Positions 12,075 to 25,260 of a stretch of 64,000 bases of DNA are shown here, piece after piece. Under the pieces are notes generated by a model, which was given only the letters and a program-made list of their open reading frames with translations, was not told where the DNA came from and made no database searches. How positions within the stretch are numbered: the stretch's first letter is position 1; the number at the start of each line of letters is the position of its first letter. Location: the NCBI GenBank assembly GCA_022749755.1, contig CM040444.1, positions 8,669,774-8,733,773 on the forward strand, read 5' to 3'. Source of the DNA: Azadirachta indica. Taxonomy: Eukaryota > Streptophyta > Magnoliopsida > Sapindales > Meliaceae. The position numbers were made by a program, and so were the translations under genes.

Positions 12075-13511
12075 TTGTTGTCTCTGGGGCTAGCGCCTTG
12101 CAGGTATAGTTTTAAAAAATTGTTGAATCTTTATCCCTTCTCACCAACTTAGATTCCTAGGTATGTTAGCTTCTTTGTACAAGAACTTGATGTGTGGGCA
12201 TCAACTTAAAACCACAATTAAAGAAAAGTGAAGATTAAATAGTTAGGAAAAACATAGGAAGCCAAAACATCACACAACATAAGCTTGGGAGACTTGGACG
12301 TATAGAGCATAGGGAGAAGGAGAGCTCTACATCAATCCTAGGGTTACTGCCTTGTTTTGCATGTGGATAGTGTGTTCTCTTATCCCTAGTGCACACTTTA
12401 GCTTCCGTTTTATAGTGTTTTACTAAATCCTTACCCTAATATGAATTGAACTTGGGCTTTTAGGCTTAAATTAATTTAATTTAATTTTAGCCCATTTATT
12501 TAATTAATCTCATTAATTAAATAACAAGCCCATTAATCAATCTCATTAATTAAATAGTTGGCCGAATTCAATAGATCAATTCATAAATTAATCTTTATTA
12601 ATTTAATAATTGGCCCAATCCATTTTATTTAATGTCCAAGATCAATCCTCTAATTAACCCAATTAAACTAAATATTTCTTACGTTTGCTTCTACTTGTTC
12701 TAGCTTACAAAATTGCAGCTACTTAGGAGACCTTCATGAACATATTTAATTAACAAACTCTAATAGACTTTTCCCAATACCCTATTATTTGATAATTATT
12801 ATGGACTTTGTCTATTAACTTTGGCTCATTCCAATAAAGGTCCAAAGTTTTACTCTTCAATTGATTATTCTTTTAAGAAAGCTTTATGAATTAATCTGAT
12901 TAAATTATATCTTAAAGCTCTATCCATTGAGCAATAGCATATCGTAACTACCCTTCATGAAATGCTAATAATTGGAACTAAGTAAAATATACCAATAATT
13001 GGAACTAAGTAAATTTACCGTTTTACTCTTCCAATTATATCTTTATTCCCTGATCCCAATTTTACACCATTTAATTAGGTTTAATATTTATTAGAATAAA
13101 TCTTAGTTCAATGAACTCTTTTGCTAAACATTTAGCCAAGATTTTCTGAACCAAAACCATGTTAAACCATCAAGATGGTATTCAACATTCTTTTCGGAGT
13201 CATGAATTCCTTATCTATAAAGTAGTGTCTATCCACACGTAAATCTTACAGTCCCAACTAGCTAAGGTTTTTACCGTTAATCTCATTGTTTCACTTTCCA
13301 ATCTAGTCAAAGAGCATAGCCTATATATAAGACGTACATTACCTACTCAGTGTTCAGGTAAAGATGCCATAGTACTTGGGTATAGAGATCTATATTCAAT
13401 TATGGTGTTTCCACCAAATGATTTAAACATCTACATGGTCATGTTCAGCGCATTCTAATAATACACAAGTGTCTTTTATTGTAACCCAGAGGAATATTTG
13501 GATCAAATGCA
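12075..13511. repeat. LTR-like repeat, unit A
   Basis: First of three related blocks. It starts near GTCTCTGGGGCTAGCG (12084) and includes a characteristic central AATTAATCTCATTAATTAAA palindromic tract (about 12500-12550). It ends near GCATTCTAATAATACACAAG (13451-13470). Unit C (14282-15510) has the same beginning and end. Length, AT-richness and lack of ORFs fit an LTR, but no primer site was found at its edges. Confidence 0.6.
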
Positions 13512-14281
13512 GAGCACAAGTGTCTCTGGGACTAGAACCTCGTAGGTATAGTTTTGAAAATTTGTTAGATCTTTATGCCTTCTTACCAACTCGAATTCCC
13601 ATGTATGTTTGGTTTTTTGTGCAAGAACTTGATATGTAGTCATCAACTATAAACTAGAATCAAAGAAAACGAATAATTATAAAGAACATAGGAAGCTGAA
13701 GCTAAAGCTGACTAATGTGTTCTTTTCTTACCCTAATACACACTTTAACTTCCTTTTTATAGTATTTTACCAATCCTTAACCCTAATATGAATTCAACTT
13801 AGACTTTTGGGCTTGGATTAATCTAATTTAAGTTAAGCCTACTTAATTAATCTCATTAATTAAATAACAAGCCCATTTATTAATCTTATTAATTAAATAG
13901 TTGGCCTAATCTATTTAATTTAATGTTTAAGATTAATTCTCTAATTAACCCAATTAAATTAAATATTCATTCTCTTTGATTTCTCTTGTTTTAGCATATA
14001 AAATTGCAACTACTCAGTAGACCTTAATGGACACATTCAATTACTAAGCTCTAATAAACTTTTTCCAGTACTCTATTATCTTATAATTATAGTGGGCTTT
14101 GTCTTATTAACTTTAGCCCATTTCACTAAAAACCTAAAGCTACACTTGAATTGAATACTTTTTATAGAAAGTTTTATAATTTAATCTAATTAAATTATAT
14201 CTTAAAGCTCTATTCATTGAGCAACAGGTTACCATAATTGCCCTTCATGGAATACTAATAATTAGACTAGGTCTAATTTAT
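13512..14281. repeat. LTR-like repeat, unit B (770 bp, partial)
   Basis: Begins AGCACAAGTGTCTCTGGGAC and ends at GTCTAATTTATC, where unit C starts with AGCGCAAGCGTCTCTGGGAC. It aligns base for base with unit C at an offset of 770, with roughly fifteen differences by eye (about 98% identity). It lacks the last 450 bp present in A and C. Confidence 0.88.
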
Positions 14282-15510
14282 CAGCGCAAGCGTCTCTGGG
14301 ACTAGGACCTCGTAGTTATAGTTTTGAAAATTTGTTAGATCTTTATGCCTTCTCACCAACTCGAATTCCCATGTATGTTTGGTTTTTTGTGCAAGAACTT
14401 GATATGTAGGCATCAACTATAAACTAGAATCAAAGAAAACGAATAATTATAAAGAACGTAGGAAGCTGAAGCTAAACCTGACTAATGTGTTCTCTTCTAA
14501 CCCTAATACACACTTTAACTTCCTTTTTATAGTATTTTACCAATCCTTAACCCTAACATGAATTCAACTTAGACTTTTGGGCTTGGATTAATCTAATTCA
14601 AATTAAGCCTACTTAATTAATCTCATTAATTAAATAACAAGCCCATTAATTAATCTTATTAATTAAATAGTTGGCCGAATCTATTTAATTTAATGTTTAA
14701 GATTAATTCTCTAATTAACCCAATTAAATTAAATATTCATTCTCTTTGATTTCTCTTGTTTTAGCATATAAAATTGCAACTACTCAGTAGACCTTGATGG
14801 ACACATTCAATTACTAAGCTCTAATAAACTTTTTCCAGTACTCTATTATCTTATAATTATAGTGGGCTTTGTCTTATTAACTTTAGCCCATTTCACTAAA
14901 AACCTAAAGCTACACTTGAATTGAATACTTTTTATAGAAAGTTTTATAATTTAATCTAATTAAATTATATCTTAAAGCTCTATCCATTGAGCAACAGGTT
15001 ACCATAATTGCCCTTCATGGAATACTAATAATTAGACTAGGTCTAATTTATCATTTTACCCTTCCAATTACATCTTCACTCATTGATCCCAATTTTACAC
15101 TATACATTTAGATTAAGATATATTGGAATAAATCTTAATTTAGTGAACTCCTTTGCTAAATACTCAACCAAGGTTTTCTCAACTAAAACCTTGTAAAACC
15201 ATCAAGGCGCTATTTTGCATTCCTTTCAAAGTTATGAATTCCATATCTATGAAATAGTGTCTAGTAGCATATAAATCTTACAATCCCAACTAGTCAAGGT
15301 ATTGACTATTAATCTTATGGTCATTTTTCTATTCTAGTCAAAGTTCATAGCCTACATACCAGAAGAGGACTACCCACTTAGGATTTAGGTAGAGATGCTA
15401 TAGTCCTTAGGTATAAAGGTTTACATTTGTTTCCAACATTTCCACCAAATGATTTAAACTTCTACGTTGCCATGTTCAGTGCATTCTAATAATACACTAG
15501 TGTTTTTGTC
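14282..15510. repeat. LTR-like repeat, unit C
   Basis: Its first 770 bp are nearly identical to unit B. The remaining 460 bp (from CATTTTACCCTTCC) match the second part of unit A, ending GCATTCTAATAATACACTAG. So A and C are full-length and B is a recent partial duplicate of C. Confidence 0.85.
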
Positions 15511-16107
15511 TTAAAGTCAGTACTTCAAATTGTTAGAAACTTACCATTTTTCTTCATTGAAGAAAACCAACACTACATCCTTGTCCAAACAAAGCACCTA
15601 ACTTTTGTTTATAAGTTGTGAACTAGTTTTGAGTTATGATTAAGTTCTATGCCTCAGATATATCTCATATATATAGAACTTTATCAAAGCATAAGCTCTG
15701 GAGCCTTTTAATTATTGATACAATTATATTTGGGTTTAAATAAATAACAACTTTATCTATTATTAGTCTAAATTATAAAAATTTATCCAACTCTTAAAGC
15801 AGTACTCTAACATCTTTGTCTTAAAGTCACTACTTCAAATGGTTAGACAGTCATTAAAGAAAAACAACTTTACAACCTTGTCTAAACAAAGAGTTCAACT
15901 TTTGTTTATAGGTTGTGAACTAGTTTTAAGCTATAACTATGTTCTATACCTTAAATATATGACATGTAGAACTTTATCAAAGTATAACCTCTCGAGTCTT
16001 TTGGTTATTAACACAATCACATTTGGGTTTGAATAAATAACAACTTTATTTATTACAACTTTATCTAAATTACAGAATTTTATCTAACTCTCAAAAACTA
16101 TTCTAAC
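15500..16107. repeat. 310-bp direct duplication
   Basis: TCTTAAAGTCAGTACTTCAA (from about 15510) recurs as TCTTAAAGTCACTACTTCAA (from about 15820). The following 270 bp also align, including TTGTGAACTAGTTTTRAG and ATTTGGGTTTRAATAAATAA. The units end CTCTAACA and TTCTAACA. This may be a duplicated LTR end, as the second unit abuts gypsy gag-like sequence at 16106. Confidence 0.8.
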
Positions 16108-17165
16108 AGGGCCACCAAGTGAGACCTAAAAGGCACGGTGGGCTTACTCCTAATGACATAGAAGAGCTGTGAAAGCTCAATTTGGTTCTAAAGTCCTAAC
16201 ACTATTGAAGCCCACTGAGAGTGAAACAAGACTTACTCAAACAATCAGGCAATCACAACTGGACACATGGATTACGTAAATTTCCCCCATAGTATGTTGG
16301 CAACTCTATTAGGTAGTTTGGCTAAGATCTTATGAGACATAATGGTCATAAGAAGTAAGAATCGAACTAATGATAACAACCATGCTGAGTCTTATACCAC
16401 GCAAATACTAATAACTCAACCACCAACCAACAATGTCAAATAATAGCAACAAGCACTAATTATTTAACATTGCATTTATCATGATATCAGAAATATGTAA
16501 AAAGATGAAAGACATACAAGTGTGATGGCTACAACTACTTCAACCGTATCTTTTTGCCCAACAGTAGAAGAACAAATAATATCAAACAAAACTATATCAG
16601 GGGCTTTTGCTAATCAACTAATAGTAGAATCCTAACTCTTTACCTCTCACATTGACCTTATATCCTTTATGAGGCAATAAATGCAGAACTTAGCAACATT
16701 AGAGGTAGAATATATACCAATGCCACTTATTTAGAAAAGATTTTGTACAATCTATATCTAACCGACTATAAAGCTCCAAAGTTTATATTATTCAATGATA
16801 AAGGAAGGAACCCTAGAGAGCATTTTTGTTTCATGGGCACTATTAGGGTGTACTCTTATAATGAAGATTTACACCTTAAGGAGTTCGCTAAATCTCTAAT
16901 AGACCAAGTGTACTCTTAATGTGTTGCTTTACTACCAAGGTCTATACAATCATAAAGGGATCTAACATCGAAGTTTTGTTAGAAGTATTTTCATAGTGAA
17001 GAGAAGGTGGCACTACTTTAACTTTATATTACCAAGCAGTAGTACTCAGAACTACTCCCAAACTTCATGAAGGGCTTCTGCAACTTAATATTAGAATGCT
17101 ATGAACAAGAAGACAAGAGAGAGCTTGTTGAGATATGCGTGAACAACACGCTACCTAAATAAAGA
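16106..17165 (+). pseudogene. Ty3/gypsy gag remnant
   Basis: The first part reads GLTPNDIEEL with a stop and then KLNLVLK, typical of the charged N-terminus of gypsy gag. From about 16735 the capsid domain is clear: YKAPKFILFNDKGRNPREH, then LKEFAKSLIDQ, then SKFC and KYFHSEEKV. It ends YEQEDKRELVEICVNNTLP at about 17155. Stops and at least two frameshifts break the frame. Zinc knuckle and pol are absent. It does not belong to the Athila-type element upstream, whose gag is different. Confidence 0.83.
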
Positions 17166-17585
17166 TAGTTCTTTTTGCAAAAACTTTTCCCTTATATTTC
17201 TTTCTTTATCTCAAAAGATAGTTTGTTTTGCAAAAACTTTTCCCTTTTTAAATATTTTCTTCATCCTTTTCTTAAAATAAAGGTCCTCATAAGAATATTT
17301 TCTTATAACTTATTAAAAAAATTGTACCCTTTCCCTCAAAATATTACAAGGTCTCTTCCTTTCTAAAGAAAATATTATTGCATTTGTCACTAAAATATGA
17401 GAGCAAAAACATTAAAAAAGCTCTATTTTCAAAGAACCTCATAAAATTAAAAACATCTAAGAAGAAAGCTTATGAACAAAAAAAAAAATGACAGTTATAG
17501 TACATGACAGAGATACTATAACATTCACAAACACATCCAGCATTAATCTATGCCTATGCAGAGCAATTTTAAGCCTCAAATATGC
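17166..17585. other. AT-rich non-coding interval with a short duplication
   Basis: AGATAGTT...TTGCAAAAACTTTTCCCTT occurs twice (about 17163 and 17216, period about 52). Otherwise nothing recognised. Confidence 0.55.
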
Positions 17586-18090
17586 CTGACAATATATATA
17601 GTATATGAACAAGTGCTCCTTAAGGACTTTGATCCTTGCGAATGCCCACGTATACCTAATGTGGAGAATGCCTCCATAGAAAGATACGACATGAATCTTA
17701 GTTCATACATAAGGCCATCTTGATGGCCATGCATACTTATAAAGGATGCCTCTATAGAAAGATGCCAGGTGAGTTTTAGGTAATGCTTGGGGCCATCACG
17801 ATGCCCATGCCCGCCTATATTTAGAGGATGCCTTTATAGAGAGATGCCGAGTGAACTCTAAGTAACATCTAGGGCCATCACGATGCCCATGATTAGGCGG
17901 TAAGATTCCTCCATAAAGAGATGTAGTAAGTTCTAGATAAAACTTAAGGCCATCACCAATGCCCACGATTAGGTTGCATGATGCCACCATAAAGAGATGT
18001 TGGGCGAGCCTTATGGTAGTCACGATGCCCGACAATAGATATAATACATAACCGAATGCTCTTTAGGGACTAAGATCCTTCTAGAATGCC
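17586..18090. repeat. Degenerate minisatellite, units of about 75 bp
   Basis: Four to five imperfect copies of a unit built from GATGCCTCYATAGAAAGATG, then (T)GAGTTTTAGGTAA, then GGCCATCACGATGCCCATG lie between about 17660 and 18030. The block is bracketed by two related segments about 442 bp apart, TGCCTGACAATATATATAGT (17583) and TGCCCGACAATAGATATAAT (about 18026). Each is followed by GCTCYTTARGGACT. The minus ORF at 17796-18035 merely reads through the repeats. Confidence 0.8.
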
Positions 18091-20530
18091 TTATGGCTAG
18101 CAAATAAGCTCCTTAGGATGCCCTAGAGAAATAACAATAACACCTTAAATAGGAAATCAAATGGGAGATTCTATTGATATATCCATCTTGGGCATAAAAC
18201 TCTTTTTATGCCTGATGTATATATAATACTACCAAAATGACTCCCTAGAGCACAGCAAAGTAAAAATGACGCAAAACTATAAAAAATCACGCACTTATCA
18301 ACATTTAGAATTATAGCTATTTCATTTAAACCTCACTTGCTTTACTATTATTACACTGACCCAAACACAAATTGGCAATATAAGACAAATTAACCATGAT
18401 ATTACTAGTTATCTTAAACATCATAACAGGTTACTATCGCTAACTTTTCATTAGAATCATGCTTATGAAATAACTATATATCTCCTACATTTGCACAAGA
18501 TCTCTTAATGCTTAAGAAGACATGACATCATAATATTTTAAACTTTGTTTGCCATGTGCGCATCTAACTCTTTTGCAGGAACAAGTACATGATATATATA
18601 GATATTTATATTGAACAAAACACATGTATTATTTATATAGGAGTAATAAAAATAAATAACTGGAATGTATGAATCCTATTAGAAAGACCATCTGCAGGAA
18701 GAGGAACAAAAACAAGAAGAAAAGTCACAATTATCACCCGAACTCTAAGTATATTAATTGCCGATATAACCAGGATTATCAACAATCCTACTAATAATGC
18801 CTCTTGAAGACATCTTAAATTCTCTAAAAGAAAAGTCCAAGTAAGAACTAAACTCACATTGTTTCATATTCTTTATATAAAAACTAATCTAAGTGCAAGT
18901 AGTGATGATGATTCCACTACATTAAGGTGAACATGATTGCGCATATACTTTGAAAATGACTAAGAGGGAAAAGCAACTCTTAGAATAAATACAAGTAGAC
19001 TTGGCCTCCTAACATTGTTATTGTATGTGCTTAACCTTCCTTTCAAGTATAGTTATCATGTGATTTTTGTTATATCGTAACAAACATGCAGGTAAGTAGT
19101 ATAACCAAGATACAAGAAATATTATGGATCATATTTCCAATTACCACAAGGATATACCAAGAACTCTCCACAAAAAGTTTAGATTAAAATAAACTAATCT
19201 ATTTTATGTTTCATATATATATAAGCTATAACCAAATACAAGAAATGGTAAAATCATATCAAGGCAAGTATGATTGCATACATTCTTATGAGGCTAACTT
19301 GGTGGAAAACAATCTCCTAAAACATCATCACTAAGACATGTCCAAGTATGACTTCATACTTTTATATGCATTACTTTGCATATAACCACTCAGAAATAAA
19401 GGACGATAAGATATATGCAGTACTACTAATTAATGGTCTTTGTTTTATTAATCATATGCATTGTTTGCTTAGGAAGATTGCACAACCCATTTGGTTAAAG
19501 GGGCTAATATTGATACATAAAAATTTATCTTACACCTAAACTCAGGCCCAAGTCAAAACCACATTGTTTTGTCTAGTTGATGTATAAAAAGGTATAAACA
19601 GAGCCGAGCCACTTTTGAGGGCTCAAATTGTAAGTTGTGATGTGGAAGGTAAAAGTAGATTAAATCAACATAATAACTTTAGTCTAACCCACTTAAGTGG
19701 AATTTAGGCCCAAAGGATATATTATGTGATTAGTTTAATGTATTAAGAATATAAAGCCCAAACCTTAAAGTTCACCTTAAAGCCTAAAACCTTATTTTAA
19801 TGAACTTATGATTAATTATGTATTTTATTACCAGTATAAGTCGTTGAACATATCTTTTAGTTAAAATTAAATTGCACTAATTTAATTGCAAAACAAAGAC
19901 TTATCCTAAAAAGACAAATTACATTAAAATAAAATTACATAAACTAGTTATGTTCCACATTATTAGACATCACACACTATATAAAAAAACGTTATTCATG
20001 TTACAGGGGATCTCTTTGAAACACAATCTAGAAGGACCCTCTTAGAGATGTCAATATAGAGAGAAATTTCCACATCCTAACACCTTAAGATCATGATCTT
20101 GAGTAACTACTTTGTTTTTCCTACATCAAAGCTAACAAACACCTAGTAATCCTTATTTTTCTGCCACCTTTTTGCCGTGAAATTTAATCTTAGACATTAT
20201 ACAAGAGTCCTCACCTCACTTTGCATTTGTAGGCATCAACTTGACTATTTTAGGCTCCAAAAAAACTTTTTTGTATCCTTAGGTTTAACAGGTCACAAAC
20301 AGATGTATCGAATATTGCCACAAGCGAGTTTATCCAACATTAATCTAATCTTATAGTGGTTGCAATTTACTTTTAATAGTTTTGCTTTATATCGTTATTG
20401 GGACTATCTTCCTTCCATATATGATAGAATTATAATTGAGTCTTGTGCTATATTAAATATTATGGAAGTAGTGGTAGCTGTAGTGGGTCTCTCTGAACAA
20501 GTCCAACCTAATCTCACAAAGTTGCAATAC
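18091..20530. other. Non-coding interval
   Basis: No protein family recognised. Two loosely similar stretches (about 18900-19010 and 19260-19350, sharing ATGATTGC...ACTAAGA and CTTGG words) suggest old duplication. ORFs here are short and lack domain signatures. Confidence 0.45.
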
Positions 20531-20620
20531 CAAAACTTTTGGGCCGCGAGGTAAGACCTAAGGTATATGGTGGGCTTAACAAGCATTAAAGCTGTTAAAC
20601 AATAAATGGTTTTGTCGATC
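20531..20620 (+). pseudogene. Short gypsy gag N-terminal fragment
   Basis: GGGCCGCGAGGTAAGACCTA followed by GGTGGGCTTA and AAAGCTGTTAAA aligns with 16110-16175 (GGGCCACCAAGTGAGACCTA, GGTGGGCTTA, AGCTGTGAAA). It is thus a second remnant of the same gag start. No capsid domain follows. Confidence 0.55.
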
Positions 20621-21796
20621 ATTAACAACAACTATTAATTAACTGTATTCTTGCATTAACAATAACATTTTCTTTTACTATCAACAAGTGACACAATAAT
20701 CATTATATTAATTAGAATATAATACACCATTAATGGTTTTTGAAGTGAAGTAGCATATTAAATTGATTCTGACAATATTGGCTTTTATTTCCTCTTATAT
20801 TAGTTTGGAATAAATTAGCATCAGTACTAGATATGGTGATCTTTAATAATTATTAATTAATCTTATGGTTAAAAACACTATGAAATATGAGGAAAATAAG
20901 TAAATAGTCTACCTTGTAAGAGGTGAGATATAGATTTCTCACTTGTTCACTCAAATAAACCTTAATTCCCATTTAAGAAACAATTGTGCAAAAGTAACTC
21001 ACTTATTACCAAGATTTTGAGCAATATTTCTTTAATTGAGAAACTTTCCATTTTAATTTAAAAAATCCTTACAATTTCTTTAATCTATAATGTCATATAT
21101 CTCAAATTTTTATTTTAAAATTATTATAACTTTATTTTATCATCCATAGATTTAATTAACATCACATTATTTAAAATTAAATTTAAGAAAAAAGTTTGGG
21201 ACATATGAAAGAGATATGTATTTATTTATATTGTTAATTTAGATTAAATTATAGAAGATGTTGATGTTGAAAATTTTCCCACTACTACATGTGTGCCACG
21301 TAGGATAAACTTTAGTCAACAAACAAGATTTTGTCAATTTTGCATGAAGTGCATCCTTGATGGAATTGATGATTTAGATGATTGCGTGCTTGGGGAAGCA
21401 GTTAGTTGAAAGCCTTTGACACTGGGTGGCAAATCTGAATATTGAGGTAATGCTATCTGCAAAACAAAAATAAGTTTGTGGGCGCTAGCAATGTCACCGA
21501 TGAACTCTCTCTAACAATCAAGTTAGGCGATATGTACTTTGAAGAAAAATTAGAGGACAAAATGTTTGGGAAAAATATGGTGATAATGTATGGGTATTTT
21601 GAGAGGAAAGAGTGAACTTAAACCTATTTGGAGAAACTTTTAGGGTTTATATAGGTAAGGGTGGTGCATGAACTCTCCCACATTCTTCTATCACGTGACC
21701 TACTATTCATGTGTCATGAGGGAGAATAGGTTTCACTTGTGCTCATTCCTCTACACGCTTACCTCACTTGTTTACTGAAGAAGGGAAGACTTCCAC
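20621..21796. other. Non-coding interval
   Basis: AT-rich to about 21250, then more mixed sequence with TATATAGGT near 21650. No gene or family recognised. Confidence 0.45.
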
Positions 21797-24700
21797 CACT
21801 ACTAGAAATTTGTCCATCACTGATGCTAATTTAGTATCAGTAAGATATTTTATTGACACCTGTTCAAAATATCGAAAATGTCTCGGACAATAAATAGTAA
21901 TTCTAAATTTAATATCACAATAAAAGTATCAGTACTTACTGATCCTAGAGTATCAAGAAGTATTGAGACTGATATCACTAGATTAGTGAGATTTTTGTAT
22001 CAAAATGTTAGCGAGACTTTTTGTATCAAAGGTGTTGTTTGAATTCCTACTATGCTATTCATTGTTCATTGACACAAAATTAGTATCAATAAATATTTTT
22101 TGAATAAAAAATTTAAAAAATAACGTTTATTACCAATAATACTATTTCTATATATTATTCAATAATCAAATTAATTTTGTTTAATTTAATATATGTATAT
22201 AATAATTAAAATTAAGCTATAATATAAATATTTTACACCCAACATTAAAAATTAAACTTGCAAATTAAAACATAATTCAATATACAGTGACTTACAAAGT
22301 AAACATACATAATTTAATAACAAACACAAGTACCATGAATATAATCTTGAGCAGAAAGTACAAATATATAACTAATACTAATAACAGTACAACTCACTTC
22401 CTCCATATAGATGGTTTCTATTGTCTTCATCACTTTGTGGCTTCTCTGTTGCTAAATTTGTACTGAGATGTGTGAGTTTTGTAAGCAGATGTTGCTTCTT
22501 TGCTGTTAAAGTTGTTCCTTGCTACTGTTCTTCTTTTTGCACTAAAGAAAACAACAGCTTGCTCCCAGCTGTTTGCTATTAATTGTTGCTACTAGTGTTT
22601 ACTATTTCTGTCTGTTGCTGCTGGGAGTGTGCTGTTGTTGACGCTATTGTTACTGCTATTGCTGCTGCTAGGAGCCTAAAAGAGATCGATAAAACTTGTC
22701 GAGGAATGCAAATATTTTAGGTATCTTGTGCAGAAAAAGTAATCAGTAACAAGCGCATATATGAAAATTTATTACACAAAGCCAGAATCTGAATCCAAAA
22801 CTAAGCCCAAAAATTGAAAATATGTACACTATTTGAAACAAATAAGACAAGTAATGCATAAAAACTAATTAATACTTTTTAAAAAATTACAATTTTGAAC
22901 AATTAATATTAAAATTCATGATGGGTTTGCGGCAAAAACCCCAACCTTTCATTTTCCCTCAAATTTCAAAAATTGAAAACAATCAAAGTTTCCATTTTTG
23001 AAGCCTTAAACATAAAAACTATCGCAAACCAGCCAGACTAACTGAGACAAATATCACCACAAATGTAAATAATATGTAAATAAATAGTTATACAAATAAA
23101 AAAGTTCACATAACGAAAAAGAAAATGAGCATATAAATAATGAAACCCCTCACCTTTTTTTGTTTCATTCGATCTTGATTCAAAAAACCGATGTCATATG
23201 AGAAGAAATGATAAGACTTTTTTGGTTGCCAAATTTTCATGCTAATGTAATCATTTTAATTTAAGAAAAAAATCTCATGTTATACTTCAATAAACTTTCC
23301 TGTGTACATCACTAAAGCCGATATAAAAATCTAAACAAAAAGCACAGGCTGCAAGTAAAAAAATCTGCAAAAGTGTACAACTACGGACTGCAGATTGATT
23401 AGCAAAATATTGCGCTGCTTCAGAAACTTAGAAAGACAACAACTACCTCAAAATTTGATTCTGTCTAGTCCTTGTTAGTAGTGGTATCAAGTGACAAGAA
23501 ACTGAAAAGAGGTCCATTTCAATTAGAATCAATTTAAAACAACTGGTGCCACACAAAGATTCCAAAGTTCATGAGAAATTGAGAAATCTCCAGTAAACAA
23601 GCTAAGAAGGACATTGCATTGAGAGTTTCTCTATCAAAAAACTTTCTCAGAAAAAGACATGTTTCAGCTGCCAAAAACAACCATAGCACACACTTAAGTC
23701 AAAAGGAAAGGAGAAGAGTCAGTTGTTGGCTTATAATTACCATTAATAAAACTAGTCATTTGAGAGAAAATTACATTTTCTAATATCATAAACCAAACCT
23801 ATCATGATGATCTTTAAAATATGGCAAGTACTTGTCATTGTGCAAGGCAAGAAAGCTGCTGAGATTCTGTAGAAATGAAACTTCAAAATAATTGGTTCTA
23901 AATAATAAAATACCATATGCAGAAGTACATATCCATTGTTCTGATAAACATACCATCCCAACTATTTTTTGAGGAGTATGTAACAGTTATAGGATGAGAA
24001 GTAAAACAAACAAGATCCACACCATATGTTTTGCTATTAATCATCTTCCAACATCTGAAAATCAAATGAGGGGCTCAGCAATGCAGGTCAATAACAACTA
24101 TCACAACGTCATCCAACACAAATAAAATGCATTTGGTAGTCATCTTACAGTAAGTGCTTTTGACTCGAACTAAATTTTTTATAAAAACTCTTAAAAGCGC
24201 TTCGGAATAGAACATATGAAGTACTTCCACAGCAAAGAAGAAACATCTGCTTAAGAAACTCACATCTCAACAGCAACTTAAACAGCAGAGAAGCAACAAA
24301 GTGATGAAAACATTAGAAATCATCTATAAAGAGAATGTGAGTTGTATTGTTCTTAGTATTAGTTATATATTTATACTTTATGCTCAAGCTTATGTTTATG
24401 AAACTTGTATTTGTTATTAAATTATGTATGTTTACTTTGTAAGTTACTGGATATTCAATGTTTTAATTTGCAAGTTTATTTTTTAATTATTGATGTAAAA
24501 TATTTATATTATAGCTTAATTTGAATTATTATATATACATCTTAAGTTAAAAAATTAATTTAATAAATATTATTTTAATTTTTTTATTCAAAAGAAATTA
24601 TTAATAGTAATTTTGTGTCAATTAACAATTAATAGTACAGTAGAATTTAAGCAACTCTGATGCAAAAGTCTCACTAACGTTTTGATAAAAAAATCTCACT

Positions 24701-24917
24701 AATATTCTAATACAAAAGTCTTATTAATATATTAAAATATCAAAATTTCAATACTTCCCAATATTTTAGAAGTAGCAACTACTAATACTTTTATCATAAT
24801 AATAAATTTAGAGTTACCATTTACTATTTATGACATTCTCAATACTTTGAATAGATATCAATAAAACATTTTACTAATACTAAATTAACATCAGTGATGA
24901 ATGAATTTCTAGTAGTG
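21797..24917. mobile_element. Non-autonomous CACTA (En/Spm) element with long inverted ends
   Basis: The left end is CACTACTAGAAATTTGTCCA. The right end, reverse-complemented, is CACTACTAGAAATTCATTCA. The inverted match continues inward: ATCACTGATG(C/T)TAATTTAGTAT, then words from the AATAAATTTAGAGTTACCAT segment. It ends with the GTTGCTTCTCTGCTG and CTTCTTTGCTGT stretches near 22440-22515, whose partners are near 24235-24305. The inverted ends are therefore about 0.68-0.7 kb each around a 1.7-kb AT-rich centre. No transposase domain is visible, so it depended on a partner. Flanking triplets (CAC left, TCC right) do not give a clean 3-bp duplication. Confidence 0.87.
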
Positions 24918-25260
24918 TCCGTCAGCGCACTATCCACACAACCACAATATTCGTCATGGGCTCTCTATAAGATGCCACGTGGGCAGCTCGTTCTCACCCA
25001 TAACAAAAGAGATATGTATTTATTTATAACACTAACTTAGATAAAATTATTGCAAACTATGTGGTATGTATGGAATAATTCTCGCTTTTACAAATTTGGG
25101 TATGGGAGTAAGGTGAACAAAATAGAAAATGATAAAGACTTCTGTTCTATAATGAGACATTATGTGACTGAAGTGATATTTTCTTAGAACTTCAGGCGCT
25201 AGACTAATAAACTTTTCTCATTCAGTTTGCTACATAAAGAGACCAGTTGTTTCAGGGTTT
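24918..25260. other. Non-coding interval right of the CACTA element
   Basis: No gene or repeat recognised. Confidence 0.45.

Noticed and set aside
17586..18035. CRISPR-like array
   Set aside because: Plant nuclear context; units are degenerate without uniform spacers, so this is a minisatellite.
20404..20631. 75-codon minus ORF
   Set aside because: No homology; overlaps a gag-like fragment on the other strand.
21794..24920. 3-bp target duplication for the CACTA element
   Set aside because: Flanking triplets are CAC and TCC; they do not match.
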